This document shows positions 1 through 10,974 of a stretch of DNA of 64,000 bases, one piece after another. Below the pieces are notes generated by a model. That model had not been told where the DNA came from, searched no databases, and saw only the letters and a list, made by a program, of their open reading frames with translations. A program made the translations under genes and the position numbers. The DNA comes from Molossus alvarezi (Eukaryota; Chordata; Mammalia; Chiroptera; Molossidae), in NCBI GenBank assembly GCA_037176705.1, contig CM073891.1, forward strand, positions 94,671,827 to 94,735,826, in the 5' to 3' direction. The stretch's first letter is position 1. Each line of letters starts with the position of its first letter.

Positions 1-171
1 ATTGCTTTTGGGTAACCATCTATTTTTCTGGGAATATGATGGAAGTATTCTCTTGAATTGCCTAAAGATTTTGCAGTTAACTGGGTTTTAGGTAAGAGTT
101 GTCTGGCCTCTGCCTGGCTCATTCTGTTAACTTACTGTCTTATGGAATGTGTGGGTAGAATTGCCAAGCAG
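1..171. other. SND1: Intronic sequence, nothing recognised
   Basis: AT-rich single-copy-looking sequence before the AC microsatellite. No exon, conserved motif or repeat family was recognised. It is placed inside SND1 only because the first visible SND1 exon lies downstream at 12113 in the same orientation. Confidence 0.4.
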
Positions 172-193
172 ACACACACACACACACACACAC
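172..193. repeat. (AC)n microsatellite
   Basis: Eleven uninterrupted AC units directly in front of the L1 fragment that begins near 194. Confidence 0.9.
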
Positions 194-958
194 TTAATTG
201 TGGTAAAATACACATTGCATAAAATTTATCATCTTAGGCAATTTAAAGTGTACATAGAGTTCAGTAATGTTAAATATATTCACATTGTCATGCAGCCAAT
301 CTCCAAAACGTTTTCATCCCGCAACACCGAAATTCTGTGCCCATTAAACATTCCCCATTCCCTCCTCCCTCCAGCCTCTAGCAACCACCATTCTATGTTG
401 TTTCTTTGAGTTTGACTAGACACCTCATTTCAGTGGAATTGTTCAGTATTTCATTTTTGTGACTGCTTATTGCACCTAGCCTAATGTCCTCACGGTCCAT
501 CCAACTCACAGCATGTGTCAGACTTTCCTTCCTTTTTCTTTTTTAAATGTTTTTCTTGATTTGAGAGAGAGAGAGAGAGGGAGAGAAACATTGATTGGCT
601 GCCTCATGTACGCACCCCAAGAATGGAACCCACAACCTGGGCATGTGCTCTGACCAGGAATCGAACCAGCCATCTTTGGTGCATGGGATGATGCTCAGCC
701 AACTGAGCCATACGGGCTAGGACAGAATATCCTTCCTTTTTGTGGCTGAATAGTATTCCATTTTATGTATATACCACATTCTGTTTATCCATTCATCCCT
801 CAATGGACTTTTGGGTTGCTTCCACCTTTTGGTTATTGTGAATAATGCTGCAGTGAACATGGGATGCAAATATCTCTTAGACGTTGCTTTAAATTCTTTT
901 GGATAGGAGATACCCAAAAGTAGAATCTCTGGTTCTTATGTTAATTATATTTTGAATT
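194..958 (-). mobile_element. L1 LINE 3' fragment, split by a SINE
   Basis: The + strand reads as the reverse complement of a mammalian L1 ORF2/3' region. It contains the familiar antisense phrases GGCTGAATAGTATTCCATTT (near 744) and AATAATGCTGCAGTGAACAT (near 841). The fragment is interrupted by a SINE at 538-730 whose 11-bp target-site duplication restores the L1 when removed. It is an old L1M-type copy with no intact reading frame. Confidence 0.85.
538..730 (-). mobile_element. VES-type tRNA-derived SINE (AATCAATAAA kind)
   Basis: Read on the minus strand it starts with a degraded tRNA-like head (A box near 705, B box near 660), then a CT-rich body and an A-rich tail. It is flanked by an 11-bp target-site duplication, CCTTCCTTTTT at 527-537 and 731-741, inside the older L1. 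The body is clearly diverged from the younger copies in the window. Confidence 0.85.
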
Positions 959-2498
959 TTTTGAAGAACCTGAGCCATAATTTTCTTTCTTGTCCCTGAT
1001 AAGTTAGTGGACACTGGAGAAATGTGAGTCTGGGAGAAGGCTTCTTTATGTACAGTTGCCTAGAGTTACCTTACTTCATGAATTTGGGCAGTTTGGGATG
1101 CAAACACTGGTTTGACCTATGCTTATTGTTCATTGGTTATCATCTAGGTTCTGAATATGTAATTTGTTTGTGGCCTGGGAGTTGCTATAAGCATACATAC
1201 TGGGGTTTTTTGTTTTGTTTCGTTTTAAAACAGTGGCTATAGGTCAGGAGACCTGGATTTGGAAGTAGACGCAGGTTGGTCCTTGATCAGTGTCTGTGTG
1301 TAATTTCAGACCTTGAGTTTAGGTGTTATTGCTCTTTGCATGCTGTGACTTTGATCAAGGAACTTTGTTTTGTTTAGTAGGCATCTCTCATCTGGGTGAA
1401 ATACAAGGAGAGGCTGGTGTGTAAAGTAAGAAAGGCCTGTGATGTTAACACCTGACTATCTTAACAATCTTTTCTTAGAAACAAAACCGAAAATATTTTA
1501 TATAACAGAAGAGCTATATTCTTGAACTATTTTTCTTTATGCCCTTAACAGGCATTCCTTAAGAATTACTGTATTTTTCTTCATAATTCTCCTTTGAGGT
1601 CATGGTACACTTCTTTTTGTCCAATTCACTATTCTTAGTGTAGCCTTTAGTTAACTTACCTGAATATTTATTTCTTTTGTCCAAATGGTTTCTAAATGCT
1701 AGCTCATGGGCATGCTGGAGAAATGGGTGTGTTCTGAATGTAGTGAATAAAGGATGGCTTTTCTATATTGGCTTTGGTCACCCAGATAATACCTAGCCCA
1801 CAGAGCAGTAGAATTTATTGGAACTCTTGGCAAGATAAATATTTAAGCCCCTACTTTTATTGCTTAGGTGTACCAGTTTGGTCTTTTGGTAAGTGAAGAC
1901 ATTTCCTTTACTGTTGACATATATTTGCAGAGGAAATGTAACCTTTGTTTTTATCCATGTCATAATATTGTATCTTTTCCCCCAGTAATTCTTCTTAGAT
2001 GTCATTAAGCATATCCTCTTTCTTCATATCCCTAAGCCTTGCATTTAGTTGTGTTACTGTTTTAAAGACTGGGTGACATTGTATGTATTCTGCACAAAGG
2101 CATACGTATCTCTGTATATTTGTGCTGCTCCTGTGGCTAGAACTCCTCCAGGGGAAGTTCTGGACGAAGTGATTTAATTTCCCTTGACTGATACTGACCT
2201 TGGACACTTTGGACACAGACAACTGTGATTAACACTCGTATAAAGGAGAAAAAAGGCACACATTCAACTTCCATCCTCTAGAGAAAGGTAGTAGGAGGTG
2301 GTGCTCTCGTGAGGAATAAGAAGAGACATACAGGGGACACGAGGGACAGTTTTCATTAGTGCTTCTGTGGCCCCAGTATTTTTAGGGACAAACAATGTTA
2401 TATTAAAATTAGGTATTGGGATGAATTATACCATAATACAGTAATGAGTAAAATAATGGTCAGAGTATTAGCACAAATGCAGATTATACTTTTTAGAT
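959..2498. other. SND1: Intronic sequence, nothing recognised
   Basis: About 1.5 kb of AT-rich sequence. Open frames here are short (75 codons or fewer) with no protein-like composition. No repeat family, exon or RNA gene was recognised. Confidence 0.4.
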
Positions 2499-2630
2499 AT
2501 ATGGGGTGTCCCAAAAAATGTATACACACTTGGAATGAATATAAAGCCAGTGTTCATTAAAATACATTTTATCTTCAAAATGTAATAGAATCTTCAGACA
2601 CCCTGTGTACATTTTTGGGGGCACCCTGTA
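2499..2630. mobile_element. Mariner-type MITE
   Basis: Short non-autonomous DNA element. The left end reads TGGGGTGTCCCAAAAAATGT and the right end, reverse-complemented, reads CAGGGTGCCCCCAAAAATGT, so the termini form an inverted repeat of about 25 bp. TA dinucleotides sit at both edges, as expected for Tc1/mariner insertion. The 80-bp interior has no reading frame. The family name is not certain. Confidence 0.7.
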
Positions 2631-2979
2631 TTTGTAGCTTTATAAGGACTTAAGAATCAAGAGGATTAATGAAAATTCTGGCAGCTGCAGCTGCAAGGTT
2701 ATTTTCAAGTAGTGTTCTGTTTTGTTCTATGATCCCCATCAACTTTACTTGAAATATTTTCAATTGTCAAACTGTATTTTCATAATGATTTATATGTACC
2801 TATTATTTACCTCATACAATAAACTGTGCGATATATTTTCAGTCCATTTTAATGATATGGTTGTTGTCAGGCTGTTATCACTGCTTCTAGAAATCTTTGC
2901 CAATCTCTAATGACTCCTTAAGCAATGGTTTCACATATATTTGTGGATTTAATGCTAGTGTATGCTTCTAATATTTACC
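2631..2979. other. SND1: Intronic sequence, nothing recognised
   Basis: AT-rich spacer between the mariner-type MITE and the next SINE. No feature recognised. Confidence 0.4.
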
Positions 2980-2992
2980 AAACTGAATGTTT

Positions 2993-3199
2993 TTTTAAAA
3001 ATAGGTTTTTATTGATTTTTTTAGGGAGAAATCTAGAAACATCTATGTGAGAGAGAGAAATATTGATTGGCTGCTTCTTGCATGACCCCCACTGGGGATT
3101 GAGCCCACAACATGGGCATGTGCCCTCACTGGGAATCGAAACCGGACCTCTCAGGCCATGGGATGACACTCAGTCCAATGAGCCACGCCGGCTGGGCCC
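2993..3199 (-). mobile_element. VES-type SINE (AATCAATAAA kind)
   Basis: Minus-strand copy with a recognisable tRNA-like head near 3199-3130 and a GA-rich body complement. Flanked by an imperfect 13-bp duplication, AAACTGAATGTTT at 2980-2992 and AAACTCAGTGTTT at 3200-3212. The two mismatches in the duplication indicate an old insertion. Confidence 0.85.
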
Positions 3200-3212
3200 A
3201 AACTCAGTGTTT

Positions 3213-3816
3213 ATTGTGGAGCAATGATGTCCGCTTCAGTGAATATCTAAAGTCAGATAGAGCCTCTTACTGTCTCTTAAGAGCCCTGTGTTGCTGGATT
3301 TTACCTTTCCCCTGAAAACAGATAAAAGCATCTACCCATTCAGTGGCGGGTGTGGGGGGCCGAGGGGTGTAAGGTAGGGGGTTCATTTTGCTGAATTACA
3401 TCAAATAAGAAAGTGCCTTTACTCTATTTATAGAGGTTTGTGAGCACTATAGATTAATATTTCCATTGATGAAAATGAAATGTGCTTAAAATAGTTCTGA
3501 CCCTGTGGGGGAGATTGGAAGGGTGATTGTCGATGAGAAAAAGCAACATGAATACATGTGAATAAACAACCAGGCCTAGCACCTCATTACAATGCTTTTG
3601 AAGGGAATTTTACAGAATGCATCTAAGCTGAATTGGAGAGGTAGGAAGGGAGCATTGGTTTATCTTTGCAGTGTAGTTGTATAATCTTCTGTCAGTATAT
3701 CTATAAAAGTTGTTTTCTTTAAGAGATATCAGAACTCAAAGATGTGCTAATGGAGCATATAAATTTTAGCTTTGGATTATGGTTATAAAAATAAATAGTT
3801 CATATCTACCAATTGC
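3213..3816. other. SND1: Intronic sequence, nothing recognised
   Basis: About 600 bp between SINEs, including a short G-rich patch near 3345-3380. No exon or known repeat was recognised. Confidence 0.4.
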
Positions 3817-3829
3817 CCATTTTCTTTCT

Positions 3830-4076
3830 TTCTGTTTTTTTTTTTTATCCTTACCCGAGGACATTTTTCCATTTTTTGTTCAGGTAGAGTGGGAGGGAGA
3901 GAGAGGAACAGAGAAACATCGATGTGAAAGGAACACACCGAGTGGCTGCCACCCGCACAACCGACCAGGGCCGGGGACAAACTGCAACCGAGGCACGCGC
4001 CCTTAGCGGGAACCGAACCCAGGTCTCTCAGGACCGCAGGCCGACGCTCTAACCGCTGAGCCAAACCGGCCAGGGC
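3830..4076 (-). mobile_element. VES-type SINE, hairpin-tail kind
   Basis: Near full-length minus-strand copy. The tRNA-like head ends at 4076, the B box complement GGGAACCGAACCC lies near 4008, and the 3' hairpin module (complement of TCCTCGGGTAAGGA) lies near 3850. A 13-bp duplication CCATTTTCTTTCT flanks it at 3817-3829 and 4077-4089. Low divergence suggests a fairly recent insertion. Confidence 0.93.
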
Positions 4077-4089
4077 CCATTTTCTTTCT

Positions 4090-4824
4090 AATATCAATAC
4101 TCAGAAGCAATATTTATAACTACAACAACATATGTCTTTAACCTGAATTTCTAGTCATTATCCATCCATTAGAATATATTTCAGTCGATAAGATAAAGCA
4201 TTCTAGAATTGTTCCAGTAAATCCAGGATAAATAAAATACAGCCATTGAATTGATAGAAGTTTCTGAAAAGTATGTTCATCAAACTATGGAACAAGTATA
4301 CTTTAAAATGGTAGTTATAAATTAGAAATTTTTTTTCATTTTTACAAATTTATTCTGTCACCCAAAATTCTTTTTTGAAACTGAAAAAGTAAAGGCCTAT
4401 CTTTCTAGACTAGTCAAGTAATAGATACTTAAAATAAAATGAAGGATAAAATTTTATACCTGGTTTTACATGCCATAGTTTTTTTCATATGTGGTTTAAG
4501 AATGTTTACAAGGATTCACAAAATAGAAGATAACAAAAGTTTCCAGGAGAAAATAGAGAAAGTTAGAACCACAAAAGCTAGGATCATATAATAGAAAAAT
4601 GGGACTTAGAATAGACAGTCTAGGCACACGCAATCGAGCACCTGAAATGTGCCTGGTTGAAATTGAGGTGTGCTGTACATGCAAAATACATACTGGACTT
4701 CAAAGACTTCATATTAGAGAAAGAAAAATAATTTTAATACTTATTTTTTATTGTTTATATCTTGATATGGTAATGTTTTAGATATATCGAGCTAAATAAG
4801 TATATAAAAAAAAAAACTTGATCT
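4090..4824. other. SND1: Intronic sequence, nothing recognised
   Basis: AT-rich, with an A run at 4807-4816 that served as landing site for the next SINE. No other feature recognised. Confidence 0.4.
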
Positions 4825-5040
4825 GCCCGGCTGGTGTGGCTCAGTGGTTGAGCATCAGCCCCTGCACCAAGAGGTTGCTGGTTCATTTCCCGGTCAGGGC
4901 ACATGCCCAGGTTGTGGGCCAAATCCCCAGGGAGAGGGCATGCACGAGGTGACCAATTGATGTTCTCTCTCATCAGTGTTTCTCTCTCTCTCTCCCTCTT
5001 CCTTCCTCTCTCTCTCTCAAATCAATAAAGAAAAAAAAAA
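4825..5040 (+). mobile_element. VES-type SINE (AATCAATAAA kind)
   Basis: Plus-strand copy starting GCCCGGCTGGTGTGGCTCAG. A box near 4835, B box GGTTCATTTCC near 4879, CT-rich body to 5020, then AAATCAATAAAG and poly(A). The A-rich flanks obscure the target-site duplication. Confidence 0.92.
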
Positions 5041-5924
5041 CCTTTAAAAAATAACATCTATTTATTTTTCCTTTTGAAATGGTGCTATTAGAATTAGGTA
5101 GGTGTACATATGTTGTTCTCATTGCTTCTTGTTACACTGTGCTACCTAGGAGGAGGCGAGCTTGACATCCTCTGTGTTGAGTAGCCAGCCCCTTAAGTGC
5201 TTGCTGCTTAGCTGGGAGGTAAGCTGAATGTGTATCCAAAAGCAGGACCATGAGCCTCCTTAGCAATTTGTTTTGAAGCTCATCCTATATCTAATGAATG
5301 GGTGATTTCAAAATTGAAAAAAATAGATGACATATTTTTAGAATATTTAAGATGCTTTTTAGCAGGAAAAGAATAAGAATTCATAAACTAAATATTGAAG
5401 AGTATTATGGAAGATCTTATTATGTTCAAAACAAATTAGAAACTTGGTCTCTCTTTGTTCATTGTCTTCCTAATTTTTTAAGGCAAAGAGTATCCTCCCA
5501 AAATATCTTCAGTCAACCTATTAATTGAGGTGATTCCTTACCCTCTGCTTCAATTATATTTAATAAATAAAATCTCCAGTAACGGGTACCTGCAAAGTTA
5601 ATCTGGAAAATACATAAAAAATCTTAAATAGTATATCATTCTTTAAACTAAGTTCTATTTATCTCTAAGTTGGAGTGAATATATATGAGGTATATATTCC
5701 AGTTTGCTGTGTCTCCTTAAGGAAAAAAGTATATTTGAGTCTTTCTGCCATATGATTTCAGTAGTCTAATGATTTAAGTCATCATTCATCTTATTTATGC
5801 ATATATGTGTCTAGGCATCTTCATTTCTTTATCTCGTGGATACTTATTTAGCACTTACTTTGTGCTAAGCTCTCCTTTAAGACAATCTGTATATATTTAT
5901 CTAAAAATAACTGACTCATGGAGC
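5041..5924. other. SND1: Intronic sequence, nothing recognised
   Basis: AT-rich intron with no recognised repeat, exon or RNA gene. Confidence 0.4.
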
Positions 5925-6075
5925 TTAACATGAGTCAGGCCCTGCTCTAAATGCCTCATGTATATTAATACATTTCTTCTTAAAACAGCACTATAGGCAG
6001 AGTTATCCATGTTAAACCGAAGCACAGAGAAGTTAAATAACTTATCCAAGTTTACACAGCTTATATGCAGAATTG
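5925..6075. repeat. MIR SINE relic
   Basis: The order of phrases is that of the ancient mammalian MIR: a gap-rich head at 5935-5960, then ACAGCACTATAGGCAGAGTT near 5985, then AAGCACAGAGAAGTTAAATA near 6019. Heavily diverged, as expected for this age. Confidence 0.75.
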
Positions 6076-6697
6076 CTGGGAATGAAGCCCTTCAGTTTAG
6101 CAGCTCCGGAGTTCATGCTCCGTCGTGTGAAATATTTCGTTCTACTTTTGTCTCCTGACTGCGTTCACCGCACTTGCACAGATGATGTCTTTTCTGAATC
6201 TGGGATGCACAGAGGCTTTCCATAACTACCTGCAAATTCTGTCTTGAGTGACGGGTCATATACAAGCTATTCTTTTGTACTAAACTGCTTCCAGTCTTTA
6301 TAAGTGATTGAGACATAAATCCAATTCTAAATTCTCATCTTAGTTCCTCTGAAGGGTCCTTGAAATTGCTTTTAAGGAAAACTCTACAATCTAATGGACC
6401 AAAGATGAATTAGATTGCCTGCTACCTTTTCTTTTCTTTGAGAACCTCTTTGAAAAACAAACAATGTGGGAAATGATATATATTTTGCTTGCTTAATATA
6501 TATAGGAATGGCTTTGATTAAAGCTTTATTCCAATTTCAAAATACTCCTCCCTCCCTCATGCTTTAAATTAATATACTTCTGTTATATAAAACAACAGCA
6601 TGGTCAACAACTTGATAAAATGGTCTTAAAATGCCTAACCTCCTCATTTCAAAAGTATCCTTCAGAATTTTGTCTGAAAGGGTTTCTGATTATGTAT
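6076..6697. other. SND1: Intronic sequence, nothing recognised
   Basis: No exon or known repeat recognised between the MIR relic and an L2 relic. Confidence 0.4.
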
Positions 6698-7055
6698 GTC
6701 TGTTCATGAAACAAACATTTTCTGTATACTCTTATACTGTACAGGCCCTGCGACAACAATTTCAGTGAATAAAAGACATGGTCTCCCACGGCTGGTTTGG
6801 CTCAGCAGTTAGAGAGTTAGCCCATGGACCAGAGAGTCCCGGGTTCGGTTCCCGCTAAGGGCACGTACCTTGGTTGCAGTTTGTCCCAGGCTCTGGTTGG
6901 GGTTGTGTGGGAGGCAACCAGTCCATGTGTCTCTCTCACATCGATGTTTCTCTCGCTCTCTTCCTTTCTCGCTCCTTCCTGCTCTATCTCAAGATAAATG
7001 GAAAAAATAAAAGACATGGTCTTCCCTCTCCTGGAGCTTACAGTCTATGTGTTCC
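6698..7055 (-). repeat. L2 LINE 3'-end relic, split by a SINE
   Basis: The flanks of the SINE at 6785-7005 together read as the reverse complement of the L2 3' end, including CTGGAGCTTACAGTCTATGT near 7030. The SINE duplicated 17 bp of it on insertion. Confidence 0.65.
6785..7005 (+). mobile_element. VES-type SINE, variant tail
   Basis: The head and B box (GGGTTCGGTTCCC near 6840) match the hairpin-tail kind. The 3' end instead reads CTCAAGATAAATGGAAAA and lacks the hairpin, so it is a truncated-tail variant. A perfect 17-bp duplication AATAAAAGACATGGTCT flanks it at 6768-6784 and 7006-7022. Confidence 0.93.
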
Positions 7056-8192
7056 AGTTTATTGCAGTAAATGTAAGGTAGGAATTGTCACCAGAGATAG
7101 GGTTCTTGCACCGCCTCCCTTCAAGATGGAAATCAGGCACAACATAAAAAGAAAGTTTAGTGTAAGCAAGATGGAGAGAAAGAAGAAAGGGAGGGGGCTT
7201 GATGCACCAAGGGAGCACACAAACAGAGAGTATGACTCTCCAGATTGTTGCTGGGGTCTGGTTTATAAAGAGCTGGGTTTCTCACATGTAGAGTGGATCA
7301 TCTTGTTCTCCAGGTTCCTGCCATGGACTGGCATTGACTGGCACATGGTTTGGAGAGTGCCTGAAGAGAAACTTGAATCTTACCTAGGAGAGACTCAGAA
7401 AATATAACTGAAGAACATTTCCATCCATCTTAAGAGAGGCTCAGCCTATCTTCATTATGACAAAGTTCCAAGAAAACACTATGTAGTGCACCATTTTTAG
7501 CCAAATTGTTTTTTAGAATTCTAGAGTTCAATGATACTCTAAAGTTCTAGTCTAGTGTGCTCATTTTCCAGGTGAAGAAAAAGGGAGAACAAAGATGTGA
7601 TGGGACTCCTTTGTAAGAGAATGACAGGTGGGACCAAGCAGGAGCCCATGGCTCCTTGTCATTGCTGTAGAGGGACCAGGCCCTGCTTTGTGTCATGTGC
7701 TTGTAAAATACATACTTGTACACCAAACATTCCAGGAATACTTTTGTTTTGAAAAATGGGGACGCATCTGCATTATCCTATTACTTCTCCTTAACTCATG
7801 CTATTCCATATGTCCTTACCCACAGCCACAAAATTCAAGTTATTCATTCATTCAGATGAAAATGTTGCTAATATTTGCAGTTGCTTTCACTGAAACTGTT
7901 TAAACTGTGTTTCTTTTTCAACTGATTGAAAAGTCAGTGATGAGTATCACTCGTTGGAAAATCTCCAGGGCAGGGGAACAGATCTCAGAATCCACAGGAG
8001 AGGGACATAAAGGCTAATAGCATGTTGACTTTAATTCCTGATTTGTCATAGCTGCCTGCAGGTGTGTGTCTTGACTGTGGGCTATTCTCAGTACCTCGTT
8101 TGTATTTGAGATTTTCTTTAATAATGATGCTTCTCCAGTGAACTCTTTAATCTCCTACTTGTTTTCAGTTCTCATTCTCTAGATAGAGGAAA
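7056..8192. other. SND1: Intronic sequence, nothing recognised
   Basis: No known exon or repeat family recognised. An open frame that runs through 6874-7407 owes its start to the SINE and is not treated as a gene. Confidence 0.4.
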
Positions 8193-8948
8193 AAATTAAT
8201 TGGCAGGTAAATGTAGCTTTTGGTTCTTTTGGTTATTGAAGATGAAAGACTTTTTTTTCTTATCCCATTGATATCCCTGAGAGACATGTTTTGGGATAAT
8301 ATGTCTTTTGGTCATCTGGACTGGAAGATGAAATGCTTGCTCATTTTTATTTGTTATCATTAGCCCACCATGGCCACCACTACCACCCAAGTGACCTTGA
8401 TGAGTAGGCATTCCTTCTGGGTAGAGAGCTAATGTGTCTCTGTGCAGTGTGTTTGGCACTGAAGAGCTGCTCTCCACTCTTGTCTGCTGAGGAGGAGGCT
8501 TGGCATTGGTAGGTGCAAAATAACCTTGAGATTCACTTAGTTTATTTTTAAGCAGGGATGAATTTCTTTCCTGTGGTAATAGAATTGAGGGCTTGACCTT
8601 GTTGGATGGATTGAGTGAAAGGATATGTGGACCTCTTTCCACTTCTCTGCATATTTTTTGACTTCCCACCAAATGTTCCAAATTAGACCATACACTGTGG
8701 CTATGCTGTTTTTGAATGCCCCTGAGTTACTTTACATTCCATGGTGTGGGCACCCTTGAGTCAGCTTCTGTACACTGCTGATTTCCCGTGTGAGATTGCC
8801 AGGACTCCTGCAGACAGCCAAGTGTACTCCTGGCCCTCCTTCTGCTTCTGTAGGTTTGTTTTAGGGCCTTGCCAGAGGAAAACCATCTGTATCCATGTAG
8901 AGAGCATAGAGGGACCTTCTTCCCCTCGGCAGGGTTTGAGTTAGCCAT
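8193..8948 (-). other. Long open frame of unknown origin with one stop
   Basis: On the minus strand one frame stays open from 8948 to a TAA at 8729-8727, then continues open for about 177 more codons to a stop at 8195-8193. The predicted peptide is rich in Ser, Gln, Pro, His and Lys, with a Gly/His stretch (LGGSGGHGG) near 8370. I do not recognise it. There is no splice-site pair, poly(A) tail or target-site duplication to prove a processed pseudogene. It may be chance, or a fragment of an old retrocopy. Confidence 0.2.
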
Positions 8949-9214
8949 GCCTCTGTGTATGTAACCCTCCTGTTCCTTGCCCTGTCTTTGACCTGTACTA
9001 ACTCTGGCTAGCTACACACAAGGAGACTATTAAAACCACTTTGTTGAAGGTACAAGTTGTTCAACCTCATCCTCACCCTAGTCTGATCATGTTCCTCACG
9101 TGTACCTATCTCCTTAGCTTTAGACACGTTGATAAGACTGAGCAATAATTTCAGTGTAGACAGCGGCCTGTAGAAGTCATTTTATATTGTCCTCTTTCCT
9201 GTGTTGCTGTGTTA
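8949..9214. other. SND1: Intronic sequence, nothing recognised
   Basis: Spacer between the unexplained minus-strand open frame and the next SINE. No feature recognised. Confidence 0.35.
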
Positions 9215-9228
9215 TGACAGTACCTTTT

Positions 9229-9301
9229 TTTTTTAATCCTCACCCGAGGGCATTTTTCCATTTTTTGTTCAGATAGAGTGGGAGGGAGGGAGGGAGGGAG
9301 G

Positions 9302-9352
<51 letters not shown>

Positions 9353-9510
9353 CGACGTGAAAGGGACACATCGAGTGGTTGCCACCTACACAACCCAGCC
9401 AGGGCCGGGGACAAACTGCAACAGAGATATGTGCCCTTAGCAGGAACCGAACCCGGGTCTCTCCAGACCGCAGGCCGATGCTCTAACCACCGAGCCAAAC
9501 TGGCCAGGGC
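9229..9510 (-). mobile_element. VES-type SINE with expanded GA microsatellite
   Basis: Minus-strand hairpin-tail copy. Its CT-rich body has expanded on the + strand into several GGGA units followed by a long GA run, roughly 9281-9347. Flanked by a perfect 14-bp duplication TGACAGTACCTTTT at 9215-9228 and 9512-9525. Confidence 0.93.
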
Positions 9511-9525
9511 TTGACAGTACCTTTT

Positions 9526-9836
9526 ACCCTTAACTCTTAATTGGCTTTCTCTCTGGCATGGCTCTTTGTTGCTTTTGAAACGTGATTAGATGGAGTGTTC
9601 AAGTGAGTGATTTGATAGTTGGAGTTTCGAGGCAGCTGTCCTTTCCAAAATTTCCATATTTGTTTTAAAATGACTTTTTGAAGAACAGACAGTTTGAAAG
9701 ATTTTAATGGTACTCACCAGCACTGTGGCTGAACTTGTGTAGACTGCCTTTAACCTGATCAGTTGGAACTAAAGACATGTTTAGAAAATGGAATTCTGTA
9801 CTTTCATTCTGTGGGGCTGGCTTCAGGCTGCTTAAT
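9526..9836. other. SND1: Intronic sequence, nothing recognised
   Basis: Spacer between a young SINE and the SPIN-like MITE. No feature recognised. Confidence 0.4.
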
Positions 9837-10026
9837 CAGCGGTTCTCAACCTGTGGGTCGCGACCCCTTTGAGGGTGATGACCCTTTCACAGGGGTTGCC
9901 TAAGACATAACAGTGGCAAAATTAGAGTTATGAAGTAGCAATGAAAATAATTTTATGGTTGGGGGTCACCACAACATGAGAAACTGTATTAAAGTGTCGC
10001 GGCATTAGATAGGTTGAGAACCACTG
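9837..10026. mobile_element. hAT MITE, SPIN/URR1-like
   Basis: A 190-bp element starting CAGCGGTTCTCAACCTGTGG and ending in AGGTTGAGAACCACTG, so its ends form the inverted repeat CAG(C/T)GGTTCTCAACCT. The interior phrases GTCGCGACCCC-like (near 9858) and TTATGGTTGGGGGTCACCAC (near 9953) are those I associate with SPIN_NA/URR1 elements of bats and rodents. The flanking 8-mers (TGCTTAAT and GTTAACCC) do not match, so the duplication has decayed or the ends are misjudged by a base. It has no transposase and would have been mobilised in trans. Confidence 0.75.
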
Positions 10027-10458
10027 GTTAACCCAATGCGTCTCTTCTGTACAGGTAATGAAACCTTGGCTATGACCCAAGCCAAGCATATACCTTAATT
10101 ATAAAATAGACCCTGTATATTTGCTAAGGGATGTCACGTACTTATTTCTTTTGACACTTAAACACATTTATCTTAAAAGGTTTCATAAAGAAAAAGCATT
10201 GCTCAATGTGTTCATAATCCATATAGTTGGTATATACTAGGAGTAAGCAGCTTTCTTATTTTTAGGCTCCTAACTTCCTAATATATTTGTATAAATATCC
10301 TTTCTTAACTCAAAACATAAAGATTCTTCTGGTCCATTCTATCTTTGTTGTCTTCAAAACTACCTAACTCCAACTTTGTTGGTATTGGGTGTAGTTAGCT
10401 ATGTCGTTTTTGACTCACATACTGTCAAACCAGTCCCAAGCATCTTTGTGATTGTCAT
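10027..10458. other. SND1: Intronic sequence, nothing recognised
   Basis: AT-rich spacer with no recognised feature. Confidence 0.4.
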
Positions 10459-10474
10459 CTTGTTTGTTGTTCTT

Positions 10475-10708
10475 TTTTTTAATACTCTTTTTGTTGTTGT
10501 TGTTACCTCATTTGCGATATTTTTTCCATTGAATTGTAGAGGTGAAGGAAAGGGGTGGGGGGCATCAATTGGTTGCCTCCTGAATGAGCCCTGACCGGAG
10601 CCAGGGATTGAACCTGCAACCTGCTACGTGCCCTTGGCGGAGAATTGAACCCGTGACCGTTTGGTCCGCAGGCCAATGCTCTAGCCACTGAGCCACATGG
10701 GCCAGGGC
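10475..10708 (-). mobile_element. Divergent VES-type SINE
   Basis: Minus-strand copy whose tRNA-like head (10708-10610) is clear. Between head and body it carries a different, duplicated-looking segment with two B-box-like complements (AGGGATTGAACCTG near 10602 and GAATTGAACCCGTG near 10642). Its tail contains GTT repeats. Flanks CTTGTTTGTTGTTCTT (10459-10474) and TTGTTTGTTCTTCTT (10709-10723) look like a diverged duplication. It fits neither main subfamily. Confidence 0.8.
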
Positions 10709-10723
10709 TTGTTTGTTCTTCTT

Positions 10724-10974
10724 GCTGGTTCTTAACTTGGTCCTTGAGAATTTATGGCAGACTGAAATTACATGCAGTTTTTTCTGTAGAGGCATTTCAT
10801 ATTTTTTAAAAACTGTTTTCAGAGAAGTCTGAAGGTTAAAGAACTGCTTTACCATAATATGTAGGAATCCTGTAGGGATGCTGCAGTCCGCTGCTCTGCC
10901 AAGTGTGATTTCTGTGGGGCCTCACATGTTCAGCCATTTGCCTCTCTTTTGCTATCAGTCACCTTTTTATTTTT
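10724..10974. other. SND1: Intronic sequence, nothing recognised
   Basis: Short spacer between a SINE and the L1 fragment. Confidence 0.4.

Noticed and set aside
4840..4890. Possible tRNA gene, from A-box and B-box-like sequence (same at all SINEs)
   Set aside because: The boxes belong to tRNA-derived SINE heads. No complete cloverleaf with an acceptor stem is formed.
6874..7407. 177-codon open frame
   Set aside because: Begins inside the SINE at 6785-7005 and continues into unrelated sequence. No domain recognised and no splice or translation context.
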